A program made the translations under genes and the position numbers. A stretch of DNA of 33,863 bases, taken from assembly GCA_028718945.1 (NCBI GenBank), contig JAQUKT010000012.1, positions 1 through 33,863 on the forward strand, read 5' to 3'. This DNA is from Actinomycetota bacterium. GTDB taxonomy: Bacteria > Actinomycetota > Geothermincolia > Fen-727 > JAQUKT01. Below are positions 24,562 to 32,000 of the stretch, one piece after another. The stretch's first letter is position 1, and every line of letters begins with the position of its first letter. The notes beneath the pieces were generated by a model. The model was not told the origin of the DNA, made no database searches, and was given only the letters and a program-made list of their open reading frames with translations.

Positions 24562-25074
24562 CTATTCATTTTCTCCCTCATAGCCATACTCTTCTTCTTC
24601 CGGCTCAACCGGATAGCCACCGAGCTTTTCTCTCCATGAACCTATCAAACTCAAAAGTTCCTCAACGGATTCCCTGACTTCCATCAATGATGCCTCAACC
24701 TCACCGAAAATCCTGTCCGCATAACCTTTTGCGTCATCCCTAACCTGTCGCGCATCCTGCTCCGCTGCCTCGATAATGTGGTCTCGCTCGAGCTCCGCCT
24801 GCTTCACAATCTCAGTTTCTTGAACCATCATTTCAGCGCGCTTCTCCGCCCTCGCAAGTATATCCTCTTCCTTCCTTCCCGCCTCAGTAATGATTCTCTC
24901 TTTATCCCTTGTTACTGCCCTTGCCTGCTTCAACTCATTTGGAAGAGTCGCTCGAATGTCATCAAGCAAATCATAGAATTCAGCCTCGTTTATCATCGCA
25001 GATGAGGACAGCGGCACATGCTTTGAGTTTGCTACAAAATCCTCGAGCCTATCAAGCCTTCCGAATATGTCCAT
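24562..25074 (-). CDS. DivIVA-like coiled-coil protein (SepIVA-like)
   Basis: A largely helical protein beginning MDIFGRLDRLEDFVANSKHV, then AEFYDLLDDIRATLPNELKQA, and a long Glu/Ala/Arg-rich coiled coil (about residues 60-140) ending in an acidic tail with EEEEYG. The N-terminal pattern and the position next to coaD match actinobacterial SepIVA, a DivIVA-related cell-division protein of mycobacteria. A distant likeness to ATP-synthase b subunit is just coiled coil. ATG 25074 (170 residues) has GAGGG upstream; starting at 25152 would overlap coaD by 50 bases and is rejected. It is the last gene before the terminator. Confidence 0.8.
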   Translation of the reverse strand: MDIFGRLDRLEDFVANSKHVPLSSSAMINEAEFYDLLDDIRATLPNELKQARAVTRDKERIITEAGRKEEDILARAEKRAEMMVQETEIVKQAELERDHIIEAAEQDARQVRDDAKGYADRIFGEVEASLMEVRESVEELLSLIGSWREKLGGYPVEPEEEEYGYEGENE

Positions 25075-25102
25075 TTCCCTCTTCTCCCTTCTGAATACCG
25101 CC

Positions 25103-25594
25103 TCATCCCGATTTTCCACGTTTGAGTTTCTCCTTGAGTCGCCTCTCGACATTCTCCGGCACCAGCCCCTTTATGGAACCGCCGTATTTGAAAACCTCCT
25201 TGATGCCACTTGAGCTAACAAATGTGTACTCCGGCGAAGCCATTACGAAAAACGTTTCAATGTTCTCATCCATCTGACGATTCATCTGCGCCATCTGAAA
25301 CTCGAACTCGAAATCCGACATAGCTCTCAAACCCTTTATTATCGCACATGAACCATATTTTCTCGCCAGGTCAATAAGGAGTGAATCAAAAGATATGACC
25401 TCGATATTATCATAATCGCCAAGACATTCGACAACCATTTCGACCCTCTCGCTTACATCAAAGAATGGGCATTTCTCTGGATTTGCAGCTACCGCAACAA
25501 CCACCCTATCAAAATGTTTGGCTGTCCTAATAATCACGTCAAGATGACCGTTAGTAACCGGATCAAAAGAGCCTGGGCATACCGCGACTTTCAA
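25103..25594 (-). CDS. coaD: Phosphopantetheine adenylyltransferase
   Basis: Transfers AMP from ATP to 4'-phosphopantetheine in coenzyme A synthesis. The nucleotidyltransferase signature is VAVCPGSFDPVTNGHLDVI, with TNGH as the (T/H)xGH motif. Further motifs are VAVAANPEKCPFF, IIKGLRAMSDFEFEFQMAQMNR and the C-terminal EYTFVSSSGIKEV (ATP-binding SSS.IKE). The TTG at 25594 is chosen as the start: AAGGG lies six bases upstream and the protein then begins with the canonical (M)KVAVCPGSFDP at 163 residues. TTG at 25618 would add eight residues with a poor ribosome site. Confidence 0.95.
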   Translation of the reverse strand: MKVAVCPGSFDPVTNGHLDVIIRTAKHFDRVVVAVAANPEKCPFFDVSERVEMVVECLGDYDNIEVISFDSLLIDLARKYGSCAIIKGLRAMSDFEFEFQMAQMNRQMDENIETFFVMASPEYTFVSSSGIKEVFKYGGSIKGLVPENVERRLKEKLKRGKSG

Positions 25595-25646
25595 ACGATA
25601 ACCCTTGTCTTGAGACAACTATGCCACATCCTTCTTATCAAAACAA

Positions 25647-26219
25647 CTAAGTTAATTTACCACTTTCAAGCAATGATGCCCCATAGATAGAAACTATAGA
25701 ATCGCCGTAATCGCGCCTATCAATAAGCCCCCAATGCTCAACTCGAGGTTCGTATATCGAATGCCTTGAATGCCTGTAAATGAGCACCCCATCATCTTTT
25801 AATATACCCATCTCCTCAATCCTTGAGAAGAGCTCATCGAGCAACGATATTCCAATTCTAAATGGGGGGTCAACAAAAATCAAATCATACGGACCCCTAA
25901 CTCTTCCAAGACCAGCGGGAAGGTTCGCTTTGACCACCCTCGCTTTCGATTCAAAGTGTGTACGGCCAAGGTTCATCCTCAATGAGCTAATCGCACGCTC
26001 GTCTCTTTCCACGAAATCAACATGCGCAGCTCCGCGGGAAAGCGCCTCAATGCCAAAAGAACCACTACCGGCGTAGAGGTCAAGGATATCCTCCCCCTCG
26101 ACACTTTCACCGATAATTGAAAAAATGGATTCCTTTACCCTGTCAAGCAAAGGTCTCACAAACATGCCCTCTGGAGCGCAAAGTTTTGTTCCTTTTGCTT
26201 TTCCCGCAATAACTCGCAT
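25647..26219 (-). CDS. rsmD: 16S rRNA (guanine966-N2)-methyltransferase
   Basis: SAM-dependent methyltransferase modifying G966 of 16S rRNA. VIAGKAKGTKLCAPEG at the start, GEDILDLYAGSGSFGIEALSRGAAHVDFVERDERA (SAM site) and LIFVDPPFRIG (DPPF catalytic motif) identify the family. ATG at 26219 is preferred over TTG 26225 because it gives the family start MRVIAGKAKG and a GGTGA six bases upstream; this yields 190 residues. It stands between recG and coaD, the common recG-rsmD-coaD order. Confidence 0.94.
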   Translation of the reverse strand: MRVIAGKAKGTKLCAPEGMFVRPLLDRVKESIFSIIGESVEGEDILDLYAGSGSFGIEALSRGAAHVDFVERDERAISSLRMNLGRTHFESKARVVKANLPAGLGRVRGPYDLIFVDPPFRIGISLLDELFSRIEEMGILKDDGVLIYRHSRHSIYEPRVEHWGLIDRRDYGDSIVSIYGASLLESGKLT

Positions 26220-26256
26220 GCGCAATCACCATTGAAAAATACACGGCATCAATACT

Positions 26257-28368
26257 TCATCCTTTGAACAACCAGGAAAGAGTACCCGAGAACCTCCTTG
26301 CAGTCTCAATCCTCAAGGGAATATTCTCACTCGATAAAAGTTCGGGGTCTGACTCCACAAGCTTTGAAGCTGCACGGCGGGCTTTTTCAATCAATCTGAA
26401 ATCTCTTGTGAGCCTTGCAAGTCGAAGGTCAGGAATTCCTGACTGCCTTGTCCCGAAAATTGAACCTTCCCCCCTTATTCTCAAATCAGCTTCAGCAAGC
26501 GAAAAGCCATCGGAGTACTTCCGAATCGCTTCCATTCGCTCTTTTGCCTCTTCCGTTTTCGGATCTGCGAAAAGAATGCAAACTCCTCTTTTGTCTCCCC
26601 TTCCCACCCTTCCACGGAGTTGATGAAGCTGTGCGAGCCCAAATCTATCGGCATTCTCGATTATCATAACAGTAGTATTTGGAACATCTATTCCAACCTC
26701 GAGCATAGAAGTGGAAACCAACAAATCAAGTTCGCGAGCCTCAAATCTCTCCATGACTGCTTTTTTTTCAGCGCTTTTCATCTGACCATGAAGAAGGCCA
26801 ATTCTTGATTCCGGCAGTTCCTTTCTTAACCTTTCGACTTCATCGCTCGCAGCCTTTGCCTCAAGAGTATCCGACTCCTCGATAAGAGGGCAGATAACAA
26901 AAGCCTGCCTTCCAGCCGAAACTTCCCTTCCTACGAGCGCAATTGCGCCTTTTCGCTCGCCCGGTCTCGCGACCACAGTGTCGGTGCCCTTCATGCCCGA
27001 AGGAATCTCATCGATCACGGAAACATCAAGATCGCCGTATAAAGTGAGAGCGAGAGTCCGTGGAATCGGGGTTGCGGACATGTAGAGAATGTCGGGTCTC
27101 CTGCCCTTCGAAACAAGCGCAACGCGCTGCTCCAGACCGAAGCGGTGCTGCTCATCGACAACAGCGAGCCCGAGATGGGAGAAACTCACTTTTTCCTGGA
27201 TGAGAGAATGCGTTCCTATTACTATGTCAACCGAGCCGTCCGATATCCCATCGAGAACGGATTCAGGCGAAGCACTCGTAAGGAGAGCAACTTTTACCCT
27301 AAAACCCTTCAGCATCTTTGAAATCCTTGTGTAATGCTGATTCGCAAGTATTTCGGTTGGAGCCATAATGGCACCCTGAAAACCGCTTTCCACCGAAAGC
27401 AAAAGAGCAAGCAGGGATACAAGCGTTTTGCCCGAACCAACTTCACCCTGGAGAAGCCTGTTCATCTGATAAGGTTTTCTCATGTCTCTATATATCTCCC
27501 TCAGTGCTCTTTTCTGAGCGCCCGTTAGTTCCATGCCAAGATTTTCAATCAGCCGACGTGGAAGATTTCCCTCTGCTTTATGCTGAATGCCCCCGCCTTC
27601 ACGCTCACGCCTTTTCCTTATCAGAGCAAGCCCAACCTGCATGATGAATATCTCATCGAACAGAGCCCTGAATCGAGCACGTTTCAGGGTCTCAGAGCCC
27701 CTCGGAAAGTGAATCTCATGCAATGCCTCTAACAAAGGCATGAGCTCGAACTCATCTCGAATAGAAGGGGGAATGTAATCTCTTTCTTCCCTTAGATAAT
27801 CGAGAGCAACTCTTACTATTCTCCTGAGCATGGCAGAAGTGAGACCCTGGGTTTCGGGGTAAATCGGCACTATTCTCCCGGTGTGAATTGCCTCCCTTGC
27901 TGTCCCCTTTCCGGATTCGGAAGGATATTCGAGGATGTCATAGGACGGGTTCACTATTTGCAGACTATTGAACCGATACCCCACTTTCCCGGAAAAGGCA
28001 ACCTCGGTTCCAGTCTTCAAACGTTCCTTGTGATACTCCTGATTGAACCAAACCCCTTCTAAGTATCCTGTTCCATCGAAAATTGTCACCCTGAGCATGT
28101 TCTTTCTGCCTCGGATCACCTTACTATCTAAATCTCTTACTTTTCCGAGCACGGTAACTTCTTGACCGGTCTTCACCTGACCGATCGGCGTGATCGAAGA
28201 CCTGTCGAAATATCGCCTCGGGAAATGAAAAAGAAGTTCTCCAATGGTTGAAAGGCCTAATCCTTTAAGTTTCTGTTCAAGTGCCTGACCAACGCCAGGC
28301 AAGACCCGAACGGGGTAAGAAAAAACATTGAGGTTTTCCCCATCCTTTTCTGGAACCGAACAGTTCAT
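26257..28368 (-). CDS. recG: ATP-dependent DNA helicase RecG
   Basis: Monomeric helicase that remodels stalled forks and Holliday junctions. The N-terminal wedge/OB domain (VRVLPGVGQALEQKLKGLGLSTIGELLFHFPRRYFDRS, then GQEVTVLGKVRD) is intact. The helicase domains have Walker A LQGEVGSGKTLVSLLALL, GAIMAPTEILANQHY, VVDEQHRFGLEQR (DExH box), ILYMSATPIPRTLAL, and RFGLAQLHQLRGRVGRG in motif VI, followed by the RecG C-terminal TRP-like segment. ATG at 28368 (703 residues) is preferred to TTG 28386. No promoter is certain; repeat copy B lies upstream. Confidence 0.95.
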   Translation of the reverse strand: MNCSVPEKDGENLNVFSYPVRVLPGVGQALEQKLKGLGLSTIGELLFHFPRRYFDRSSITPIGQVKTGQEVTVLGKVRDLDSKVIRGRKNMLRVTIFDGTGYLEGVWFNQEYHKERLKTGTEVAFSGKVGYRFNSLQIVNPSYDILEYPSESGKGTAREAIHTGRIVPIYPETQGLTSAMLRRIVRVALDYLREERDYIPPSIRDEFELMPLLEALHEIHFPRGSETLKRARFRALFDEIFIMQVGLALIRKRREREGGGIQHKAEGNLPRRLIENLGMELTGAQKRALREIYRDMRKPYQMNRLLQGEVGSGKTLVSLLALLLSVESGFQGAIMAPTEILANQHYTRISKMLKGFRVKVALLTSASPESVLDGISDGSVDIVIGTHSLIQEKVSFSHLGLAVVDEQHRFGLEQRVALVSKGRRPDILYMSATPIPRTLALTLYGDLDVSVIDEIPSGMKGTDTVVARPGERKGAIALVGREVSAGRQAFVICPLIEESDTLEAKAASDEVERLRKELPESRIGLLHGQMKSAEKKAVMERFEARELDLLVSTSMLEVGIDVPNTTVMIIENADRFGLAQLHQLRGRVGRGDKRGVCILFADPKTEEAKERMEAIRKYSDGFSLAEADLRIRGEGSIFGTRQSGIPDLRLARLTRDFRLIEKARRAASKLVESDPELLSSENIPLRIETARRFSGTLSWLFKG

Positions 28369-28436
28369 CCTTTTTTCTCTCCACAATAGTTCTCAAAAAC
28401 GAAAAGACTCACAATAATCATACGACAACAGAACTG

Positions 28437-28517
28437 GGGGTCAGGTCTTGCAATGACACATTTGTTTTGCCTGCCTTGCGTATGATGATTAAATGTGTCA
28501 TTGCAAGACTTGACCCC
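28437..28517. repeat. 81-bp palindromic mobile-looking element (copy B)
   Basis: 27-bp inverted arms starting GGGGTCAGGTCTTGCA (28437-28463 and 28491-28517), one mismatch between arms, around a 27-base centre. It is identical to copy D (31920-32000) except for one base. It contains no ORF. It lies between divergent recG and the glycosidase-like gene, so it could form a large hairpin or carry promoter parts. Similar GGGGTCAGGTCTTGCA-type palindromes are, from memory, linked to REP-associated Y1 tyrosine transposases; no such gene is in the window. Confidence 0.92.
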
Positions 28518-28524
28518 TCTCTCA

Positions 28525-28553
28525 GTGAAAATACTCAGTACTACAAATATAAT
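28525..28553 (+). promoter_or_regulatory. Promoter for the glycosidase-like gene
   Basis: Plus strand: -35 GTGAAA (28525-28530, four of six matches), 17-base spacer, exact -10 TATAAT (28548-28553). It lies just outside repeat copy B, about 50 bases before the ATG. Confidence 0.45.
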
Positions 28554-28603
28554 ACTCTCTGAGAATTCTCAAAGTTTTTTTAAATCAGCAGTAAAGGAGA
28601 AAA

Positions 28604-31015
28604 ATGAGCAGAAAGATTCTCGAACCAGTGTCTTCAGTGCTTTCAGGAGCTTTTTCGAGATTAGCCCGGTATTTCAGGAAAAAGTTTGGGATACCCGATT
28701 CGGCAAGGAGAAACCTCGTTTCATTTTTGAAGCTCTCTGGCTCAGCTTCACAGGGATTTCCCACCGAGCTCCTTCCGGTAGGCGCAGCCATGTGGTCTGG
28801 ATTTCTATATACACCTTTTGCGCAGCAGCAGATGAAAGGCTTTGTTCTCCCCTACTGGCTCAAGGCACAAAGTGAACCAGGCTCCCCATCTTTCATACCG
28901 CATGGACACACTTACCTGACTCACAACATAACCCACAGAAACTGGACAGCAGTAGGGCTCTGCGGTTTCCCGAATGAAAGCCATGTTGACCCGAGGGGTC
29001 TCGTAAACCCCTGGCCATTCGGACCATCCGTTGATACATGGGTTTTTGTTGACAGGCTTTATTGCCCCTCAAACATGGATGATGTGGAGCAATTCCTTGT
29101 TGACGACCTTCCAGTTGTAAAAACACGCTTCGCCGCGGGAGACATAGAGTGCAATTTGACCACCTGGATGACCCGCATTGAAACCTTCCCGCTGACACTC
29201 ACGCTTGTGGAGCTCGAAAACCGGGGAAATTCTCAAAAGGAAGCAAAGGTCGCCGTTTCTTTGAGACCATATAATACCGAAACAATGTGCGCCATAAATA
29301 GAATCGAGTTTGATTCAGACTCAAACACGCTCCTCGCCAATGAAATACCTGTGGTCAAATTACTCCAAAAACCGGATGAATTGCTTTTTTCCGACTACAT
29401 TCATGGAGACGTGGCACAGCTAATCGAAGACGAGAAAAGAGAGCGCCTGCCGTCAGGGATCAACGTTGTCGAAGAGCCGCTCGGTCTTGCGACAGCAGCC
29501 GCCTTGTTCAACAAGAAAATTCCTCCCGGAAAAGTTGAATCGATATGCTTTGCGACCCCGGTTGAAGAAAATGCGCAAGTTCCACTCGAAAACATCCTTG
29601 AAATAAAAACACCGGAAGAACTCCCAAGGAAAAAACTTTCAGAGGAAATAGATTCATGGGAAAAGTTAAGTTCCAAGGGTATGAAATTGAAGCTGTCTGA
29701 TGAACTCTACAGAAAGGCTTTTGAGATAAACAAGAACTTCCTGCTTCTGCTTTATGATGGTCGCTCAATCACACCGGGAGTCTCGACCTACCATATGATG
29801 TGGTTCCGGGACTCAGCCTATATGGTTCCAGCGCTCGAGCATGCCGGTTTTCCAGATAAAGCACGTCCGATTCTCCTCACTTATCCCGATAGACAAAGAA
29901 AAGATGGCTTTTTCCGCTCGCATAATGGTGAATGGGACTCAAACGGGCAGGCTATCTGGACTCTCGTTAATCACTATAGAATGACCGGCGACCTCCAGTT
30001 TTTGAAGACCGTCTATCCTTCGATAATAAAAGGCGCAAAATGGCTTGATTCGATGAGGATGATTGACCTTTCCCACGAAGACCCGAGATTCGGCCTTCTT
30101 CCTCCCGGAATAAGCGCAGAGCATTTCGGAATAAGCGATACCTTCTACTGGGACGACATCTGGGCTATCGGCGGATTAAGGGAGGGAGCATTTGCTGCTC
30201 AAGAACTCGGGAATACAAAGGATGAGAATTATATGCTCCATCTGGCACGCGAATTCGAAAACGCGCTCGAGTCATCATGGAAAAAAGCGGAAAAGCGCCT
30301 TGGGAAGAAATCAATCCCGACTGCTCCCGAAAGGGACGTTGATGCTGGAAGCATTGGGATTGTTGCTTCTGTTTATCCCCTTGACATGATGAGCCCGCAG
30401 GATGAAAGAATTTCAAGCACGGTCAGCGAAATAGTAGAAAAATGCTTTTACAGAGACACACATTTTCATGGAATAATGCACTGCGGGTTGAATCCATACC
30501 TAACTCTCCACGTAGCACAATACTTCATGCGCCTCAAGGACCCGTATGCTCTGAGGATATTCGAATCTCTCTGGTCGCTGCGCACTCCCACCAATACCTT
30601 CCCGGAAGCAATCAACCCGCAAACACTTGGAGGCGCTTATGGAGATGGGCATGACGGATGGGCTGCTGCGGACATCGTCAATTTCCTGAGAAACCTTTTT
30701 TTGATGGAAAACGGGAACCGCCTCGTTCTTCTCCCACTCTCCAAACCGGAATGGCTACTCAGTGGCGAACTATCTGTGGAGAATGCACCATCCTATTTCG
30801 GCGAGATAAATTATCGTGTAAGTATGAAAAATTCTGAACTCACATTTGAACTGCCGGGTAGTTTTGAAAGGCCTCCACTTGAAATTGAACTTTGCTCGCC
30901 TTTTGAAATCAAATCCGCCATTGTAGATGGAAATAGCGTTGAAATTGAACCCGGAGCAAAATCAATAACCGTCAAGCCCAACGCAAAAAACATCCGGGGT
31001 CAGGTCTTGCAATGA
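28604..31015 (+). CDS. (alpha/alpha)6-barrel glycosidase-like protein
   Basis: 803-residue cytoplasmic-looking protein without a signal peptide. Residues about 80-330 look like a beta-sandwich N-terminal domain. From about residue 350 an (alpha/alpha)6 barrel is suggested by STYHMMWFRDSAYMVPALEHAGF (Trp400-Arg-Asp, as in GH15/GH37/GH63-like enzymes), KDGFFRSHNGEWDSNGQAIWTLVNHY, FYWDDIWAIGGLREG and GGAYGDGHDGWAAADIVNFLRNLF. A C-terminal beta domain follows. Sugar specificity cannot be told; family assignment is by pattern only. ATG 28604 has AAGGAG four bases upstream. Its last six residues and TGA come from repeat copy C. It interrupts the minus-strand run and is flanked by repeats B and C. 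Confidence 0.85.
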   Translation: MSRKILEPVSSVLSGAFSRLARYFRKKFGIPDSARRNLVSFLKLSGSASQGFPTELLPVGAAMWSGFLYTPFAQQQMKGFVLPYWLKAQSEPGSPSFIPHGHTYLTHNITHRNWTAVGLCGFPNESHVDPRGLVNPWPFGPSVDTWVFVDRLYCPSNMDDVEQFLVDDLPVVKTRFAAGDIECNLTTWMTRIETFPLTLTLVELENRGNSQKEAKVAVSLRPYNTETMCAINRIEFDSDSNTLLANEIPVVKLLQKPDELLFSDYIHGDVAQLIEDEKRERLPSGINVVEEPLGLATAAALFNKKIPPGKVESICFATPVEENAQVPLENILEIKTPEELPRKKLSEEIDSWEKLSSKGMKLKLSDELYRKAFEINKNFLLLLYDGRSITPGVSTYHMMWFRDSAYMVPALEHAGFPDKARPILLTYPDRQRKDGFFRSHNGEWDSNGQAIWTLVNHYRMTGDLQFLKTVYPSIIKGAKWLDSMRMIDLSHEDPRFGLLPPGISAEHFGISDTFYWDDIWAIGGLREGAFAAQELGNTKDENYMLHLAREFENALESSWKKAEKRLGKKSIPTAPERDVDAGSIGIVASVYPLDMMSPQDERISSTVSEIVEKCFYRDTHFHGIMHCGLNPYLTLHVAQYFMRLKDPYALRIFESLWSLRTPTNTFPEAINPQTLGGAYGDGHDGWAAADIVNFLRNLFLMENGNRLVLLPLSKPEWLLSGELSVENAPSYFGEINYRVSMKNSELTFELPGSFERPPLEIELCSPFEIKSAIVDGNSVEIEPGAKSITVKPNAKNIRGQVLQ

Positions 31016-31062
31016 CACATTTTCTTCTGAAAGGGGTCAAACGTCAGACCCTTTCCGACCCC
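30996..31062. repeat. Degenerate palindromic element (copy C)
   Basis: The left arm (30996-31022) is identical to that of the 81-bp copies. The right side is replaced by another short palindrome (GGGGTC at 31033-31038, GACCCC at 31057-31062), so the whole is still bounded by GGGGTC..GACCCC. It provides codons and the stop of the glycosidase-like gene and lies 60-odd bases upstream of rpmB. Confidence 0.85.
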
Positions 31063-31087
31063 AGGCCCCATTCCTAATGTGAAAATA

Positions 31088-31096
31088 TGTTATGAT
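31088..31096 (+). promoter_or_regulatory. Extended -10 promoter for rpmB
   Basis: TGTTATGAT matches an extended -10 (TG-n-TATGAT); predicted start near 31103, followed by GGAGG at 31114-31118 and the TTG start at 31128. It fits the same architecture as the rpsP promoter. Confidence 0.5.
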
Positions 31097-31127
31097 TACC
31101 AAAACGATAATATGGAGGTATAGAAAA

Positions 31128-31316
31128 TTGTCGAATATATGCGATATATGCGGAAAGAAACCAGAATTTGGGTTCAATGTGAGTCACTCACATAAGAAAA
31201 CAAAAAGGCGCTGGACTCCGAATATTCAAAAGATGAGAGTATCAGTCAATGGGAGCACTAAAACTCTTCGCGTTTGCTCTAAATGTTTGAAAGCCGGGAA
31301 AGTCCAGAAAGCCTGA
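31128..31316 (+). CDS. rpmB: 50S ribosomal protein L28, zinc-binding form
   Basis: 62-residue protein: MSNICDICGKKPEFGFNVSH, then HKKTKRRWTPN and KTLRVCSKCLKAGKVQKA. L28 signature KKTKRRWxPN is intact and two CxxC pairs indicate the zinc form. The TTG at 31128 is the start, with GGAGG 9 bases upstream; the earlier ATG at 31092 overlaps the -10 and adds 12 residues foreign to the family. In most Gram-positives rpmB is followed by asp23, dak and recG; here those are missing and the glycosidase-like gene separates it from recG. Confidence 0.95.
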   Translation: MSNICDICGKKPEFGFNVSHSHKKTKRRWTPNIQKMRVSVNGSTKTLRVCSKCLKAGKVQKA

Positions 31317-31342
31317 AAATCTTTTGCATTACCCTGCTTTCC

Positions 31343-31897
31343 TCACGGAAGCTCTCCTTTGATTATTTCCTTTTTTGTATTCAAATCAATAATTCTTATT
31401 AGCCTGTCCTCAATCAGCGCAGCAGTTGGTATTCCGTCTTCTTGCTTCGGCAAAGAACAGCTTCCAGCATTTATGAAGGTTACTCCCTCCACAACTCGAA
31501 TCTCCGGGACATGCGTGTGACCCCTGTGAACAACATCAATGCCCGCGCGGGAAGCCATCCTCAACAACTCTTCATAGCTTGCTTTGTGGCCGTGATTTAC
31601 CAAGAACTTGATATCCCCGGCACTTGCGAACGCGAACTCGGAGAGAATGTGATGGTCCAAAGCAAGCTGGTCAACCTCTGAATCACAATTTCCCCTCGCA
31701 AAAAAAACGGGATGATCAAACGAATTCAGGAGTTCCACAAGTCTCTTTGGATTGTAGTCTTCTGTAATTGGATTAAAAATCCCGTGATACAAGACATCGC
31801 CTGCATGGAGAACAAGGTCAACTTCTCCGAATGCATCAAGACATTTCTCCCAGGCAACAGGGTCGCCATGCGTGTCGCTCAAAAGCCCTATCCTCAT
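31343..31897 (-). CDS. YfcE-type metallophosphoesterase
   Basis: Calcineurin-like phosphodiesterase with the full set of metal ligands: LLSDTHGD (motif I), LVLHAGDVLYHG (II), FFARGNCDSE (III), FLVNHGHK (IV) and VVHRGHTHVPE (V). The 184-residue length matches the YfcE/MJ0936 group, which hydrolyses artificial phosphodiesters and whose natural substrate is uncertain. ATG at 31897 has AAGGAGG seven bases upstream. It converges on rpmB and lies 22 bases from repeat copy D, which separates it from thiD. Repeat D could disrupt co-transcription with thiD-thiL. Confidence 0.9.
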   Translation of the reverse strand: MRIGLLSDTHGDPVAWEKCLDAFGEVDLVLHAGDVLYHGIFNPITEDYNPKRLVELLNSFDHPVFFARGNCDSEVDQLALDHHILSEFAFASAGDIKFLVNHGHKASYEELLRMASRAGIDVVHRGHTHVPEIRVVEGVTFINAGSCSLPKQEDGIPTAALIEDRLIRIIDLNTKKEIIKGELP

Positions 31898-31919
31898 TGT
31901 TACTCCTCCTTAGTCCTTA

Positions 31920-32000
31920 GGGGTCAGGTCTTGCAATGACACATTTGTTTTGCCTGCCTTGCGTATGATGATTAAATGTGTCATTGCAAGACCTGACCCC
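31920..32000. repeat. 81-bp palindromic mobile-looking element (copy D)
   Basis: Perfect 27-bp inverted arms (31920-31946 and 31974-32000) around a 27-base centre identical to copy B. Its right arm overlaps the thiD coding end and gives the last six residues and the TGA. As transcript it would fold into a very stable stem just at the thiD stop. Confidence 0.93.

Noticed and set aside
31712-31939. Plus-strand frame ending in GQVLQ over the phosphoesterase gene
   Set aside because: Antisense to a well-supported gene; it ends in GQVLQ only because it runs into repeat copy D, so it is not a third example of recoding.
28437-32000. CRISPR array or composite transposon
   Set aside because: Copies are palindromic, irregularly spaced by kilobases, and no cas or transposase gene is present in the window.
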